Source: Meiothermus hypogaeus (GTDB taxonomy: Bacteria; Deinococcota; Deinococci; Deinococcales; Thermaceae). Taken from it: a stretch of 64,000 nt of DNA. The notes under the pieces were generated by a model, which was given only the letters and a program-made list of their open reading frames with translations, made no database searches and was not told the origin of the DNA. Where the stretch lies: positions 92,246 to 156,245 of the forward strand of contig NZ_QWKY01000001.1 in NCBI RefSeq assembly GCF_003574035.1. The letters run 5' to 3'. Made by a program: the position numbers and the translations under genes. Positions 1 to 10,929 of this stretch are shown here, piece after piece; the first letter of the stretch is position 1, and every line of letters begins with the position of its first letter.

Positions 1-224
1 CCACGAACAGGTGCAGGCGTGCGCGACCACTCCTGGAAAGCTTTTTGGGCCGCTAGCGCAGCTTTTCGCACAGTTTCTTTGGAAGCTTCGGGAAAGCGCG
101 CTGTAAGGTCGGCCCGGTCGGCAGGGTTGTGGCGCTCGAGCTGCCTGCCATCGAAGACTTCCTCACCACCGATAATGTGGCCAATCTCCAAGGTACTACC
201 ATATTTGCTTTTATGTGTTTGCAC
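1..224 (-). CDS. Aldehyde dehydrogenase family protein, N-terminal part (runs off the window)
   Basis: This is a partial gene read on the minus strand from a GTG at 222-224. The 74 visible codons have no stop and include NPADRADLTARFPEAS followed by a Trp and then TPAPVR. That arrangement is typical of the first 60-70 residues of NAD(P)-dependent aldehyde dehydrogenases (the 1-pyrroline-5-carboxylate, succinate-semialdehyde and related group). The catalytic Cys/Glu region lies outside the window, so the substrate cannot be named. The GTG follows the coaD stop by 3 nt, and the Shine-Dalgarno-like AGAGGT lies over the end of coaD, so the two genes are probably co-transcribed and coupled. The family call is fairly safe. 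Confidence 0.75.
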   Translation of the reverse strand, partial: MQTHKSKYGSTLEIGHIIGGEEVFDGRQLERHNPADRADLTARFPEASKETVRKAALAAQKAFQEWSRTPAPVR

Positions 225-227
225 GGT

Positions 228-782
<555 letters not shown>

Positions 783-905
783 CTAGCGTAAGGGGATTCG
801 GGGTCGGAGCCTGGGTTTCTCTAAAACAAGTCTATTGCAGGATAATGCCCATCATATTGTACTTGGCCCGGCGACTGAAAGACCGCCAAACCCCCACGCA
901 CGGAT

Positions 906-1460
906 TTATTTCTGAGTGGTGGATTGTATTGCATCTGCAACCGTTCTGGCTTCAATGATACTGATGGTATTGAAGCCATACTCTCTACGCTCCCCCATTG
1001 GCAGGGTCAGTTCGGTGGGGTGCTGCAAAATATAAAGACCGCCCGCTTCGACAATTTCAGCCTCGAGCAAACGCTCAAAATCCTGCACCAGATTGTGGGG
1101 GTAGGGCGGGGCCATGAAGGCCACGGTAAAGCGCAAACCCCGCCTTTTCGCTTCCAGCAAATAATCCTCCACGGCCTTACCTTCAATCCGAACCTTTAGG
1201 CGGGCTTTAGTAGCATTCTCACGCAGGCACTGAATGGCCTGGCGATCTTTTTCCACCAAGGTGGTTTCAAAACCCTCCGAGGCGGCCTCGAGCCCAATCG
1301 CGCCACTGCCCGCATACAAATCCAGAAAGCTACCCCTGCGTGGATAGCGAAAACGCAAATAGTCAAAAAGGGCCTTGCGCAGCCGTACCGGACTCGGTCG
1401 CGCCGATTGCGGTACTTTTAGCGCGACCCCTTTGGCCGTTCCGCCCAGAATTCGCAGCAC
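906..1460 (-). CDS. rsmD: 16S rRNA (guanine(966)-N2)-methyltransferase
   Basis: RsmD uses S-adenosylmethionine to methylate G966 of 16S rRNA during small-subunit assembly. The 184-aa product begins VLRILGGTAKG from a GTG, the usual RsmD start. The longer upstream frame overlaps the preceding gene and is not credible. Motif I is DLYAGSGAIGLEA (SAM binding). The catalytic motif IV, DPPF or DPPY in most members, reads APPYP here, so the Asp is replaced by Ala in the sequence (codon GCC, near 1112). Whether this is a lineage feature or affects activity is unknown. It lies 16 nt downstream of a small secreted-protein gene on the same strand and upstream of coaD. Confidence 0.9.
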   Translation of the reverse strand: MLRILGGTAKGVALKVPQSARPSPVRLRKALFDYLRFRYPRRGSFLDLYAGSGAIGLEAASEGFETTLVEKDRQAIQCLRENATKARLKVRIEGKAVEDYLLEAKRRGLRFTVAFMAPPYPHNLVQDFERLLEAEIVEAGGLYILQHPTELTLPMGERREYGFNTISIIEARTVADAIQSTTQK

Positions 1461-1476
1461 CGTAGCACCCTCAGGA

Positions 1477-1881
1477 TCACTGCCCGGGAACCCGAGTCGG
1501 AATCTGCACCATGTCCGGGCTACGGAACCAGATCTGGCATTGCACATTGCGCGTTTGACTGGGCTTGACCTGTACTTCAAAACGGCTGCTGGCCCCGTTG
1601 GCCAGGCTGCGCACCGCGATGGGGGCTGAATTAGTGCCATAAACCCGGCGATTGGGCACCCCATTCACCGTGGTAACCTCCTTGTCGGTTATGCGCAGGT
1701 TGATTCGGATATTGTTCAGGGTTTGCCCCGACTGATTGACCACCGTACCTCGTGCTACCATCGCACCGCTGGCGTTGAGGGCGCAACTCCACTCGCTGAC
1801 CCGAAGCTTGTAGACCGTACCCTGCGCCTGACCCAGTCCCGTAGACAACATCAACCCAATAAAAATAACAGCTTTGTTCAT
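1477..1881 (-). CDS. Small secreted protein, paralogue of the 2074-2448 product
   Basis: I do not recognise a named family. The 134-aa product has a signal peptide ending near GLGQAQG and a mature region of about 110 residues. It is a probable beta-sandwich of the FxLYD or 'NEW3-like' type, with a central pattern GTVVNQSGQTLNNIRINLRI. Two cysteines flank the domain (in EWSC and in VQCQIWFR), which suggests one disulfide outside the cytoplasm. It shares the order [VY]KLRV-x-WSC ... GTV-x-N ... C-x-[IL]WFR ... VVQI with the neighbouring 124-aa protein, so the pair looks like a tandem duplication. It may be co-transcribed with rsmD, which follows after 16 nt. Confidence 0.7.
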   Translation of the reverse strand: MNKAVIFIGLMLSTGLGQAQGTVYKLRVSEWSCALNASGAMVARGTVVNQSGQTLNNIRINLRITDKEVTTVNGVPNRRVYGTNSAPIAVRSLANGASSRFEVQVKPSQTRNVQCQIWFRSPDMVQIPTRVPGQ

Positions 1882-2073
1882 ACCGCAATGCTACCAAAGA
1901 ACCGACGTTACTCCCAAAACCAGGCCCCATATCCGATACTTCCTGTCCACCTCCAGGCTGATTCTATGAGGATGTAAAGGCCGTAAGGCCCATCTACCCA
2001 TCGGCGGCCTCACAGATACAACACCTCCATGTAGGCCGAGCTGGTTGCAGGGTCGGTCATTCCTTGGAAATAC

Positions 2074-2448
2074 TCAGCGGGGGCTGGGAACCAGAGAAGC
2101 AATTTGCACCACTCGAGGGTTGCGAAACCACAACTCACACCGATTGACCGAGTCAAAACCAGTACGAATCCGCACCTCAAAAGGGGCTACCTCTCCAGGC
2201 ATTAAGTTGCGATCTTGCAACGCAGTGGAATTGCTGGCCATGCGAAGCCCAGGCCCAATCACCCGTACACTCGCCCTCAGGTCCTGCAAAGGCCGGGAGC
2301 TAATATTCTTGACCGTACCCTGCACCAGTACCCCTCGAGCAAACGCTTTACAACTCCAGGAAACCACCCGCAGGCGATAAACGCTCGACTGACCCGCCAC
2401 CAGACCGAACGTGGTGAGGACCAATAAAAAGACGAGCAAACGTTTCAT
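2074..2448 (-). CDS. Small secreted protein, paralogue of the 1477-1881 product
   Basis: The 124-aa product starts with a clear signal peptide (MKRLLVFLLVLTTFGLVAGQ). The mature domain follows the pattern of its neighbour: YRLRVVSWSC, GTVKNISSRPLQDLRASVRV, and CELWFRNPRVVQIAS near the end. Two conserved Cys could form a disulfide. A periplasmic or surface location and an Ig-like fold are inferred from the hydrophobic alternation and are not proven. A gap of about 190 bp separates it from its paralogue, and no terminator is obvious there. No function is proposed. Confidence 0.7.
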   Translation of the reverse strand: MKRLLVFLLVLTTFGLVAGQSSVYRLRVVSWSCKAFARGVLVQGTVKNISSRPLQDLRASVRVIGPGLRMASNSTALQDRNLMPGEVAPFEVRIRTGFDSVNRCELWFRNPRVVQIASLVPSPR

Positions 2449-2591
2449 GACTTATCTGTTTTACTGGGGGCCATGGCCTGGCGTTGGCCCTGCTGCATTT
2501 CAGGAGCTTCTGCCTGATGGCAGTTTATAGCAGATCTGAGTTTCACAAATCGTTATTTGAAGCCCGTGAGAAGAGCTTTAGAAGGTATGCC

Positions 2592-2617
2592 GAAAAAAAC
2601 CCCACGAATCGTGGGGT
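2592..2617 (-). terminator. Intrinsic terminator of the tRNA-Pro gene
   Basis: On the minus strand an 8-bp perfect stem (CCCCACGA / TCGTGGGG) is followed by seven T residues. It lies just downstream of the tRNA 3' end, as expected for a single-gene tRNA transcript. Confidence 0.85.
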
Positions 2618-2621
2618 CCGT

Positions 2622-2698
2622 TGGTCGAGGAGACTGGATTCGAACCAGCGACCCCCTGCTCCCGAAGCAGGTGCGCTACCAGGCTGCGCTACTCCTCG
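2622..2698 (-). tRNA. tRNA-Pro (anticodon CGG)
   Basis: The minus strand folds into a complete 77-nt cloverleaf. The acceptor stem CGAGGAG pairs with CTCCTCG. The D arm contains AGCGCAGCCTGGTAGCGC. The anticodon stem-loop has the 7-nt loop TTCGGGA, giving anticodon CGG, and the T arm contains GGTTCGAATCC. The 3' CCA is encoded. The opening C and the anticodon arm match bacterial tRNA-Pro. It reads the CCG codon. Confidence 0.96.
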
Positions 2699-2714
2699 GC
2701 ACCAGCAGTTTATG

Positions 2715-2743
2715 AGTATAGAGTGGACTCGAGGCTTTGTCTA
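2715..2743 (-). promoter_or_regulatory. Promoter of tRNA-Pro
   Basis: On the minus strand a -35 box TAGACA (2738-2743) is separated by 17 bp from a -10 box TATACT (2715-2720). Transcription would start about 10 nt before the mature tRNA 5' end. Confidence 0.75.
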
Positions 2744-3125
2744 GGTAAGCCTTGAGCTGTCAAATGCGCAAGGCATTTTGGGGGTTGACCGAGTACCAGG
2801 CGTTAGTGTCAAGGTCTAAATAGAGAAATACACGAGCAATCAACCTTTGAAGTCGCCTGGCATCATTCTCCTTTATTGGCCTCGCCCCAAAAGAACTGGT
2901 ATAAGGTGGCTGGAGCCGACCCGCTTTTTCCATGGCCAGGGCCGCGAAAGCCGAAACTGCTCTCTTGAGAAACCACTAAGATTCTCATACTGGCGGTAAG
3001 CGACTAAACCCCGTCTTAATGAGTGCCAAACGAGTGGACTACAACCACTATTTGTCATACCATCGGTCTAGAATGTTACTGCTGTATCAGCACTTCTTCG
3101 CGATAACCCGCTCCTGGAGGAACCC
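2744..3125. other. Intergenic stretch without a recognised gene
   Basis: I see no credible ORF or RNA here. A short dyad TTGAC...GTCAA lies near 2786-2812. A Shine-Dalgarno sequence GGAGG at 3116-3120 belongs to the next gene. Confidence 0.5.
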
Positions 3126-5675
3126 GTGAAACACTGGCTTTGGCTGACAATCTTGCTGAGTGCTACAGCATGTTCACCGCAAGATGAAGGAGCCAATCCC
3201 ACCCGGTCGGGGCTATGGTCGGATCCCAAAATCTGGCCCGCTGGACAGGTGCCCCGTGAGGGTGAGGTGGTGAACATCCCCGCCGACCTGGCCGTGACGC
3301 TGGATGTCAACCCGCCGGCGCTCAAGGGGCTTAACGTCTACGGCATATTGCGGTTTGACAACAAGGATTTACAGCTCAGTGCCGACTGGATTATGGTGCA
3401 TGGAAAGCTCGAGATCGGCACCCCAAGCCAGCCATTTCGCAACCGAGCCGTCCTGACCTTAACCGGTAACAACCCCAACGAAAACATCATGGGCATGGGC
3501 AGCAAGGTGATTGGCGTGATGAAGGGGGGCGTGCTGGATTTGCACGGGGAGCCCCGCAATGGCTGGACCAAACTGAGCGAGAGCGTGGCTGCCGGTTCTA
3601 ATGGCATAACCGTGCTGGATCCCAGTGGGTGGCGGGTAGGAGACCGCATCGTGCTGGCCTCCACCGATTTCAACCCCGAACAGGCCGAAGTCAGAACCAT
3701 CACCGCCATTGCTGGCAACACCATCACCCTCGACTCAGCCCTCCGATACCCCCATTTTGGCGAGATTACCTATGGGGTGGATCAGCGCGGGGAGGTGGGC
3801 TTGCTGAGCCGCAACATCACCATCCAGGGGGACGAGGCCTCGAGCCAGAGCGGTTTTGGAGGTCACATTATGTCCATGCAGGGGGGCACCCTGCGTGTTT
3901 CCGGTGTGGAGCTGCTGCGCATGGGCCAGCGCAACACACTGGCCCGCTATCCCATCCACTGGCACCTGATGGGCGACGCTCCGGGGCAGTACCTAAAGCA
4001 GTCTTCCATCCACCAGAGTTTCAACCGTTGTGTCACCATTCACGGCACCAGCCGGGTGGAAGTGGTGGGCAACGTGGCTTACAACACCGTGGGGCACTGT
4101 TATTTCCTCGAGGACGCCGCCGAAAGCAAAAACTTGCTCGAGAACAACCTGGGCATTCTGACCCGGCGGCCCAACAGCCAGCAGGGCGAACGCCCGATCA
4201 TTCCCACCGACATCAACCCCGCCACCTTCTGGATCAGTCACCCCGACAACATCGTGCGCAACAATGTGGCCGCAGGTTCGCACCACACCGGCTTCTGGTA
4301 TGCCCTGCCCGAAAACCCCACCGGCCCTTCAGCCACCACTACCATCTGGCCCCGCCGCACCCCACTCGGCGAGTTCTCGGGCAATGTCGCCCACTCCAAC
4401 TGGGACGGGCTGATGGTAGACCGCGGCCCAAACAAGAACACCCTGGAATCTGAGCCCACCTATTACAACCCCCGCACCAACCCCGCCGACGGCCAGAACC
4501 AGTACGACGACGTCAAGAACCCGCCCGTTTTGGCCGAGTTCAAGAACTTCACCGCCTACAAGAACCGGGGCAATGCCGCCTGGCTCCGGGGAATCCACCA
4601 CAAGCTGACCGGAGCTAAGCTGGCCGACAATGCCATTGGGGTGACCTTCGCCTCCTCGGAGAGTACCCTGGAAGACTCGTTAATAGTGGGCGACAGTGCC
4701 AACCGGGGCTTCGCCGAAAGTTGGGAGTTTCGTGGGGTAGATGGTCGCAGCCTGCCCAGACCCTGGGCAGCCAGCAACGGCGGCCCCATCCAGGATAACT
4801 TTCCCATCCGGGGTTTTGAGTTCTACGACGGCAAGATTGGCTTCCGCAACGTGCAGTTTGTCAACTTCCAACCCCTGCAAATCCAGAATGCCCAGGGTGG
4901 CCAGACCGCCACGCGCGAGGCCGCGGCCATGAGCTACCTGCGCTTTACCGCTTTTGCCATTGATAGCCGCAATTTTGCGCAGGGAGCAAGTTTCGATAAC
5001 GCCAAGCCGGTCTACCTTCCTCCCAGACCAGAGCCCACCCCCGACGAAGTTGCCAAAGACGACAACGCCGATGGCTACCGGGGCGGGGTTTTTGTGGATG
5101 TTGATGGCTCGGTTAGTGGGAGCCCGGGTCGTGCCATCGTTTTCAACAATCCCTTCCTGCTCGACACCAACTGCACATTGCGGGCCGAGTGGAATGCGGG
5201 CATCTGCAACTACAGCTATGGGCGGCTTTACATCTACAACGAAAGCGGGGGCAATATCGCCCCAGTCTCGCTGACCCGCAACGATGGCAGCAACCCAGTC
5301 TTCCGCATGTGGGGAACGCCCAGAGGCGGCGATAACCTGCAATTTGGCGCAAGCGTGATCAAGGGCCGCTCCTATACCCTGGGTGTGACAGGAGCCGTAC
5401 CCGACAAGCTCAAGCTGCGTTTTGATGATAGTGCGCCGGGAGACTTCATTACCCTGGCTATACCCTATGCTGGGGAACCCTTCATCTACCGCGACTACTG
5501 GATTGACAATCGCAACAAACTAGCGCGTGCAGCTTCCCGGGCCGAATTCGATGCCAGCCCTGGGGACCGCTACTGGAGCGAAGGTGGTAGCGTTTTTGTG
5601 AAGCTGGTGGTGCGCAATCAGCCAGGCCGCGACTGGGCCGTACTGGACATTTGTCGTAACGACCTCTGCAAGTAA
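3126..5675 (+). CDS. G8-domain / CEMIP-like parallel beta-helix lipoprotein
   Basis: The 849-aa product starts at a GTG preceded by GGAGG. It has a lipoprotein signal with lipobox SATAC, so it should be lipid-anchored outside the cytoplasm. Residues ~25-150 match the G8 pattern seen in KIAA1199/CEMIP, TMEM2 and PKHD1L1 (W-x-x-P-x-x-W-P-x-G-x-x-P, V-x-I-P, then V-x-L-D). The middle contains RYPIHWHLMGD, SSIHQSFNRCVTIHGT and NVAYNTVGHCYFLED, which strongly recall the beta-helix of CEMIP-type hyaluronan-degrading proteins. A role in binding or cleaving a polysaccharide is inferred; the substrate is unknown. It stands alone between tRNA-Pro and ligA. The fold is a confident call and the activity is not. 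Confidence 0.8.
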   Translation: MKHWLWLTILLSATACSPQDEGANPTRSGLWSDPKIWPAGQVPREGEVVNIPADLAVTLDVNPPALKGLNVYGILRFDNKDLQLSADWIMVHGKLEIGTPSQPFRNRAVLTLTGNNPNENIMGMGSKVIGVMKGGVLDLHGEPRNGWTKLSESVAAGSNGITVLDPSGWRVGDRIVLASTDFNPEQAEVRTITAIAGNTITLDSALRYPHFGEITYGVDQRGEVGLLSRNITIQGDEASSQSGFGGHIMSMQGGTLRVSGVELLRMGQRNTLARYPIHWHLMGDAPGQYLKQSSIHQSFNRCVTIHGTSRVEVVGNVAYNTVGHCYFLEDAAESKNLLENNLGILTRRPNSQQGERPIIPTDINPATFWISHPDNIVRNNVAAGSHHTGFWYALPENPTGPSATTTIWPRRTPLGEFSGNVAHSNWDGLMVDRGPNKNTLESEPTYYNPRTNPADGQNQYDDVKNPPVLAEFKNFTAYKNRGNAAWLRGIHHKLTGAKLADNAIGVTFASSESTLEDSLIVGDSANRGFAESWEFRGVDGRSLPRPWAASNGGPIQDNFPIRGFEFYDGKIGFRNVQFVNFQPLQIQNAQGGQTATREAAAMSYLRFTAFAIDSRNFAQGASFDNAKPVYLPPRPEPTPDEVAKDDNADGYRGGVFVDVDGSVSGSPGRAIVFNNPFLLDTNCTLRAEWNAGICNYSYGRLYIYNESGGNIAPVSLTRNDGSNPVFRMWGTPRGGDNLQFGASVIKGRSYTLGVTGAVPDKLKLRFDDSAPGDFITLAIPYAGEPFIYRDYWIDNRNKLARAASRAEFDASPGDRYWSEGGSVFVKLVVRNQPGRDWAVLDICRNDLCK

Positions 5676-5712
5676 ACGAGTTACACGCATGCATGACAGA
5701 GGGTTCAAAGCT

Positions 5713-7713
<2,001 letters not shown>

Positions 7714-7825
7714 CTACCATCTTAACTCAAAGCAATTTCAAATCGGCCCCGTCGCCAGTCTCAAAACGCCAGAGGCATGCTTCTTTCTTTTGTCAAGCCC
7801 CTTTCAAGCCTCATGAATTCTGCTC

Positions 7826-7876
7826 TATAATGCGCTTCGGCTAACAGCCAGTTCGGAACTTGTGATGTTCACAAGT
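7826..7876 (+). promoter_or_regulatory. -10 box and leader hairpin/operator of the BMP-type binding-protein gene
   Basis: A perfect -10 box TATAAT lies at 7826-7831, with a weak TTCAAG 17 bp upstream. The leader contains an 8-bp perfect palindrome, ACTTGTGA-tgt-TCACAAGT (7858-7876), ending four nt before the Shine-Dalgarno. It could be a repressor operator in DNA or a hairpin limiting ribosome access; the sequence does not decide which. Confidence 0.55.
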
Positions 7877-7893
7877 AGATGGAGGCGAATCGC

Positions 7894-9027
7894 ATGAAGA
7901 AACTCGTAGTGCTCGGTGTTGCCATGGCTACCGCATTGGGGCTGGGGCTGGCCCAGGAAGTGCGCGTTGGCATGGCTTTCGACGCAGGTGGCAAAAACGA
8001 TCGCAGCTTCAACCAATCTACCTTCGAGGGCGCCCAGCGGGCTGCCCGTGAGCTAGGCGTCAAGGTCTTTGACTTTGAGCCCGGCGATCCGGGCCAGGTA
8101 GGCCAGGGCATCCGCCGTTTTGCCGAGGAAGGCTTCGACCTGATCGTGGGGGTCGGCTTCGCCAATGAGCCCTCCATCACCCGCAACGCCCAGGAATTCA
8201 AGGACATCAAGTTCGCGGTGATTGACTCAGTGCCCTGCGAAGGCAAGTGCGACAACGCGGTTGGTCTGGTCTTCCGCGAGCACGAAGGCAGCTACCTGGT
8301 AGGCTACATTGCAGGCCGCACCACCAACACCGGTGTGGTGGGCTTTGTGGGTGGCATGGACATCCCGCTCATCCACAAGTTTGAGCAGGGCTACCGCGCC
8401 GGGGCCATTGCGGGTATGCGCGAGCGCAACATCGCCAACCCCCGCGTGCTCATCAACTATGTGGGCACCACCCCCGCCGCCTGGAACGACCCCGGTAAGG
8501 CCAAGGAAATCGCCACCGCTCAGTCCAAGCAGGGCGCCGACATTATCTACGCCGCTGCTGGGGCTTCGGGCCTGGGCGTGCTGGACTTTGTGAAGCAGCA
8601 ACGTTGCTTGAAGCAAAACGAGCTGCCCTCCGGGGTGCGTTTCATCTCCAACAATGGCTCGGCAGTGCCCCGCTACGCCGCCTACAATCAGTCTTGCCCC
8701 GCTGCCACCACCCGCCCCATGTTCATGATTGGGGTAGATGCCAACCAGAACTACCTGGGCGACACCGATAACAACCCCCGCACCCTTAACCATGTGCTCA
8801 CCTCCATGCTCAAGCGGGTGGATGTGGCCACCTATGACGTAATCAAGTCCGTGAAGGAAAACACCTTCAAGGGTGGCGTACGCGAGTTCGGCCTGAACAA
8901 CAACGGCGTAGGTTACGCCCTCGACGACTACAACCGCGCCCTGATTCCTCAAGCGGTTATCAACCGCCTGGCCGTGTTGCGCAGCCAGATCATCTCTGGT
9001 GCCATTAAGGTGCCGGACAAACGCTAA
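7894..9027 (+). CDS. BMP-family ABC transporter substrate-binding protein (nucleoside-type)
   Basis: The 377-aa product is secreted and resembles BmpA/PnrA (Med family) proteins that bind purine nucleosides or related ligands for import. Visible family features are VGMAFDAGGKNDRSFNQ after the signal peptide, GVGFANEPS, VGFVGGMDIPLIHKFEQGY and GADIIYAAAGASGLG. The start used is the ATG at 7894, which has GGAGGCG 6 nt upstream; an in-frame ATG at 7879 lies before that Shine-Dalgarno. The signal peptide ends at GLGLAQ, and there is no lipobox Cys, which is unusual because many homologues are lipoproteins. The ABC ATPase follows after a terminator and a repeat element. Ligand specificity is inferred from the family. 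Confidence 0.88.
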   Translation: MKKLVVLGVAMATALGLGLAQEVRVGMAFDAGGKNDRSFNQSTFEGAQRAARELGVKVFDFEPGDPGQVGQGIRRFAEEGFDLIVGVGFANEPSITRNAQEFKDIKFAVIDSVPCEGKCDNAVGLVFREHEGSYLVGYIAGRTTNTGVVGFVGGMDIPLIHKFEQGYRAGAIAGMRERNIANPRVLINYVGTTPAAWNDPGKAKEIATAQSKQGADIIYAAAGASGLGVLDFVKQQRCLKQNELPSGVRFISNNGSAVPRYAAYNQSCPAATTRPMFMIGVDANQNYLGDTDNNPRTLNHVLTSMLKRVDVATYDVIKSVKENTFKGGVREFGLNNNGVGYALDDYNRALIPQAVINRLAVLRSQIISGAIKVPDKR

Positions 9028-9040
9028 TCTGGCTCTAGAT

Positions 9041-9071
9041 AGCGCCCAGGGGTTCTCCCTGGGCGTTTTTC
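9041..9071 (+). terminator. Intrinsic terminator after the BMP-type gene
   Basis: The stem CGCCCAGG/CCTGGGCG with a short loop is followed by five T residues, 15 bp after the stop codon. It would reduce expression of the downstream ATPase relative to the binding protein. Confidence 0.8.
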
Positions 9072-9093
9072 AACGCCCTGAATCTTTTGATTT

Positions 9094-9220
9094 ATACCAG
9101 ATTCGGTTAGTTCGTCACCCTTTGGTGACGAACTAACCCGACCGAAGGGAGTGCTCTAGGATTCAAAAAGACAGCCTCTGGTGTTTTTGCTTTTGTAAAC
9201 TGTCTTTTTGAATCCGGTAT
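9094..9220 (+). repeat. Two-hairpin intergenic repeat, copy 1 (127 bp)
   Basis: The element begins ATACCAGATTCGG and ends GAATCCGGTAT, so its ends form imperfect terminal inverted repeats (ATACC-GATTC). Hairpin 1 is GGTTAGTTCGTCACC paired with GGTGACGAACTAACC. Hairpin 2 is GGATTCAAAAAGACAG paired with CTGTCTTTTTGAATCC. Related copies lie at 35761, 40488, 47293 and 57339. It has no coding capacity and resembles a MITE or REP-type element. Confidence 0.9.
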
Positions 9221-9258
9221 TACTGGCCTACGGCTGTGACAGCGTAAGGCTTGACTGT

Positions 9259-10815
9259 ATGATGAGGGGCATGAACAATACCGTCTCCGACCCCAAACCG
9301 CAAAAAAAGGGTGCGGTGGCCCTCGAGCTCAAAAACATCACCAAACGCTACCCCCTGGTGCTGGCCAACGACCATATCTCGCTGGATGTGCGCTGGGGCG
9401 AGGTACTGGCGGTGGTGGGGGAAAATGGGGCGGGAAAGTCCACCCTGATGAAGATTGTGTACGGCCTGGTCAAACCCGATCAGGGCGAAATCTGGGTTAA
9501 TGGCCACAAGGTGAACATCAGCGAACCGGGCGATGCCATTGCACAGGGTATTGGGATGGTGCACCAACACTTCATGCTGGTAGACCCTTTTACCGTGCTG
9601 GAAAACGTGATTCTAGGATCCGAACCTACCCAGGGGGCCCAGCTTAACCTGGCCCAGGCCCGAGCTGAGGTCGAAAGCTTGATGCAAGACCTCGAGTTCG
9701 ACCTGCCTCTCGATACCCCGGTTGAGGAGCTGCCGGTGGGCTTGCAGCAGCGGGTAGAAATTCTCAAAGCGCTATACCGCAAGGCCAAAATCCTTATTCT
9801 GGACGAACCTACGGCCGTGCTTACACCCCAGGAAGCCGACGAGCTTTTTGACTTCTTACGCCGCTTCGTGGACCAGGGCAACGCCGTCATTTTTATCAGC
9901 CACAAGCTGGCCGAGGTCATCAAGCTATCCAACCGTGTGACCGTCATTCGGGATGGCAAGGTAGTCGGTACGGTTAGCACACCCGAAACCAATGTGGCCC
10001 AACTGGCCCGCATGATGGTGGGGCGCGAGGTGATTTTGTCGGTGGACAAAACCGAGGCCCAGCCCGGCGAGGCGGTACTGAAAGTTTCCAACCTGACTAT
10101 CCCGGGCAAAGACAAAAAGCACCGCCTTAATGGGGTCTCGTTTGAGGTACGGGCAGGCGAGATCGTGGGCATTGCAGGTGTGGAGGGCAACGGCCAGACC
10201 GAGTTGGTGGAGGCCATCACGGGCTTGAGGCCTTATGAGGGCACCATCGAGTACGAAGGGCAAACCCTCCGGCCAAACGCTCGAGTCGTGCGTGAATGGG
10301 GCGTATCGCACATCCCCGAAGACCGCAACTCCAGGGGTCTGGTGCTGGACTTTACTACCCGCGAGAACCTGATTTTGGGCGACCACTACAGGAGGCCCAA
10401 CGCAGGCTTTTTAGGTTTCATTGATGCTGACATCATTGAACAGGAAGGTCGCGAAATTGTGGAGCAGTTTGATGTACGCCCCCGAAGCACCGAGCTGGCC
10501 GCCCGCCGTTACTCGGGTGGCAATGCTCAAAAAATAATCGTGGGACGCGAATTAAGCCGCAAGCCACGGGTGCTGGTGGCCGCCCAGCCTACCCGTGGGG
10601 TGGACATTGGTGCGATTGAGTTCATCCACGAAAATATAGTCAAGGCTAGGGATGCGGGCATGGCCGTACTGCTGGTCTCTGCCGACCTAAACGAGGTACG
10701 CTCGCTGTCCGACCGTATTCTGGTCATGTTTGAGGGTCGCATCATGGGTGAACTCAAAGCCAGCGAGGCCACTGAGGAAAAGCTAGGGCTCCTGATGGCG
10801 GGCATCACGGATTAA
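9259..10815 (+). CDS. ABC transporter ATP-binding protein with two NBDs (nucleoside/sugar type)
   Basis: The product (about 518 aa) is a fused double ATPase of the type that powers BMP-dependent nucleoside importers. NBD1 has Walker [10 protein letters not shown], signature [11 protein letters not shown] and Walker [15 protein letters not shown]2 has GVEGNGQTE, signature [10 protein letters not shown] and a degenerate Walker B ([10 protein letters not shown], lacking the usual Asp-Glu), which is normal for this subfamily. Starts at 9259, 9262 or 9271 are all possible; 9259 has AAGG about 9 nt upstream. The longer frame begins inside the repeat and is rejected. Partner permeases normally follow but are absent here, so they must be encoded elsewhere or have been lost. 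Confidence 0.9.
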   Translation: MMRGMNNTVSDPKPQKKGAVALELKNITKRYPLVLANDHISLDVRWGEVLAVVGENGAGKSTLMKIVYGLVKPDQGEIWVNGHKVNISEPGDAIAQGIGMVHQHFMLVDPFTVLENVILGSEPTQGAQLNLAQARAEVESLMQDLEFDLPLDTPVEELPVGLQQRVEILKALYRKAKILILDEPTAVLTPQEADELFDFLRRFVDQGNAVIFISHKLAEVIKLSNRVTVIRDGKVVGTVSTPETNVAQLARMMVGREVILSVDKTEAQPGEAVLKVSNLTIPGKDKKHRLNGVSFEVRAGEIVGIAGVEGNGQTELVEAITGLRPYEGTIEYEGQTLRPNARVVREWGVSHIPEDRNSRGLVLDFTTRENLILGDHYRRPNAGFLGFIDADIIEQEGREIVEQFDVRPRSTELAARRYSGGNAQKIIVGRELSRKPRVLVAAQPTRGVDIGAIEFIHENIVKARDAGMAVLLVSADLNEVRSLSDRILVMFEGRIMGELKASEATEEKLGLLMAGITD

Positions 10816-10864
10816 GTATATCGTCGCATAGATGCCCGTACAGTTAGATTCAATAGCGGCCCCT

Positions 10865-10892
10865 TTGAAGGGCTGTATCAATGAGCTATATT
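10865..10892 (+). promoter_or_regulatory. Candidate promoter for the structured RNA segment
   Basis: TTGAAG (10865-10870) and TATATT (10887-10892) are separated by 16 bp. Transcription would begin near 10899, about 30 nt before the outer stem of the structured region. Confidence 0.4.
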
Positions 10893-10929
10893 CGGATCCC
10901 CTGCGGTTTCACCAACGAAAGCTTCTATC

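Noticed and set aside
9208..9258. Upstream ATG start for the ABC ATPase
   Set aside because: The extension begins inside repeat copy 1 and has no family similarity.
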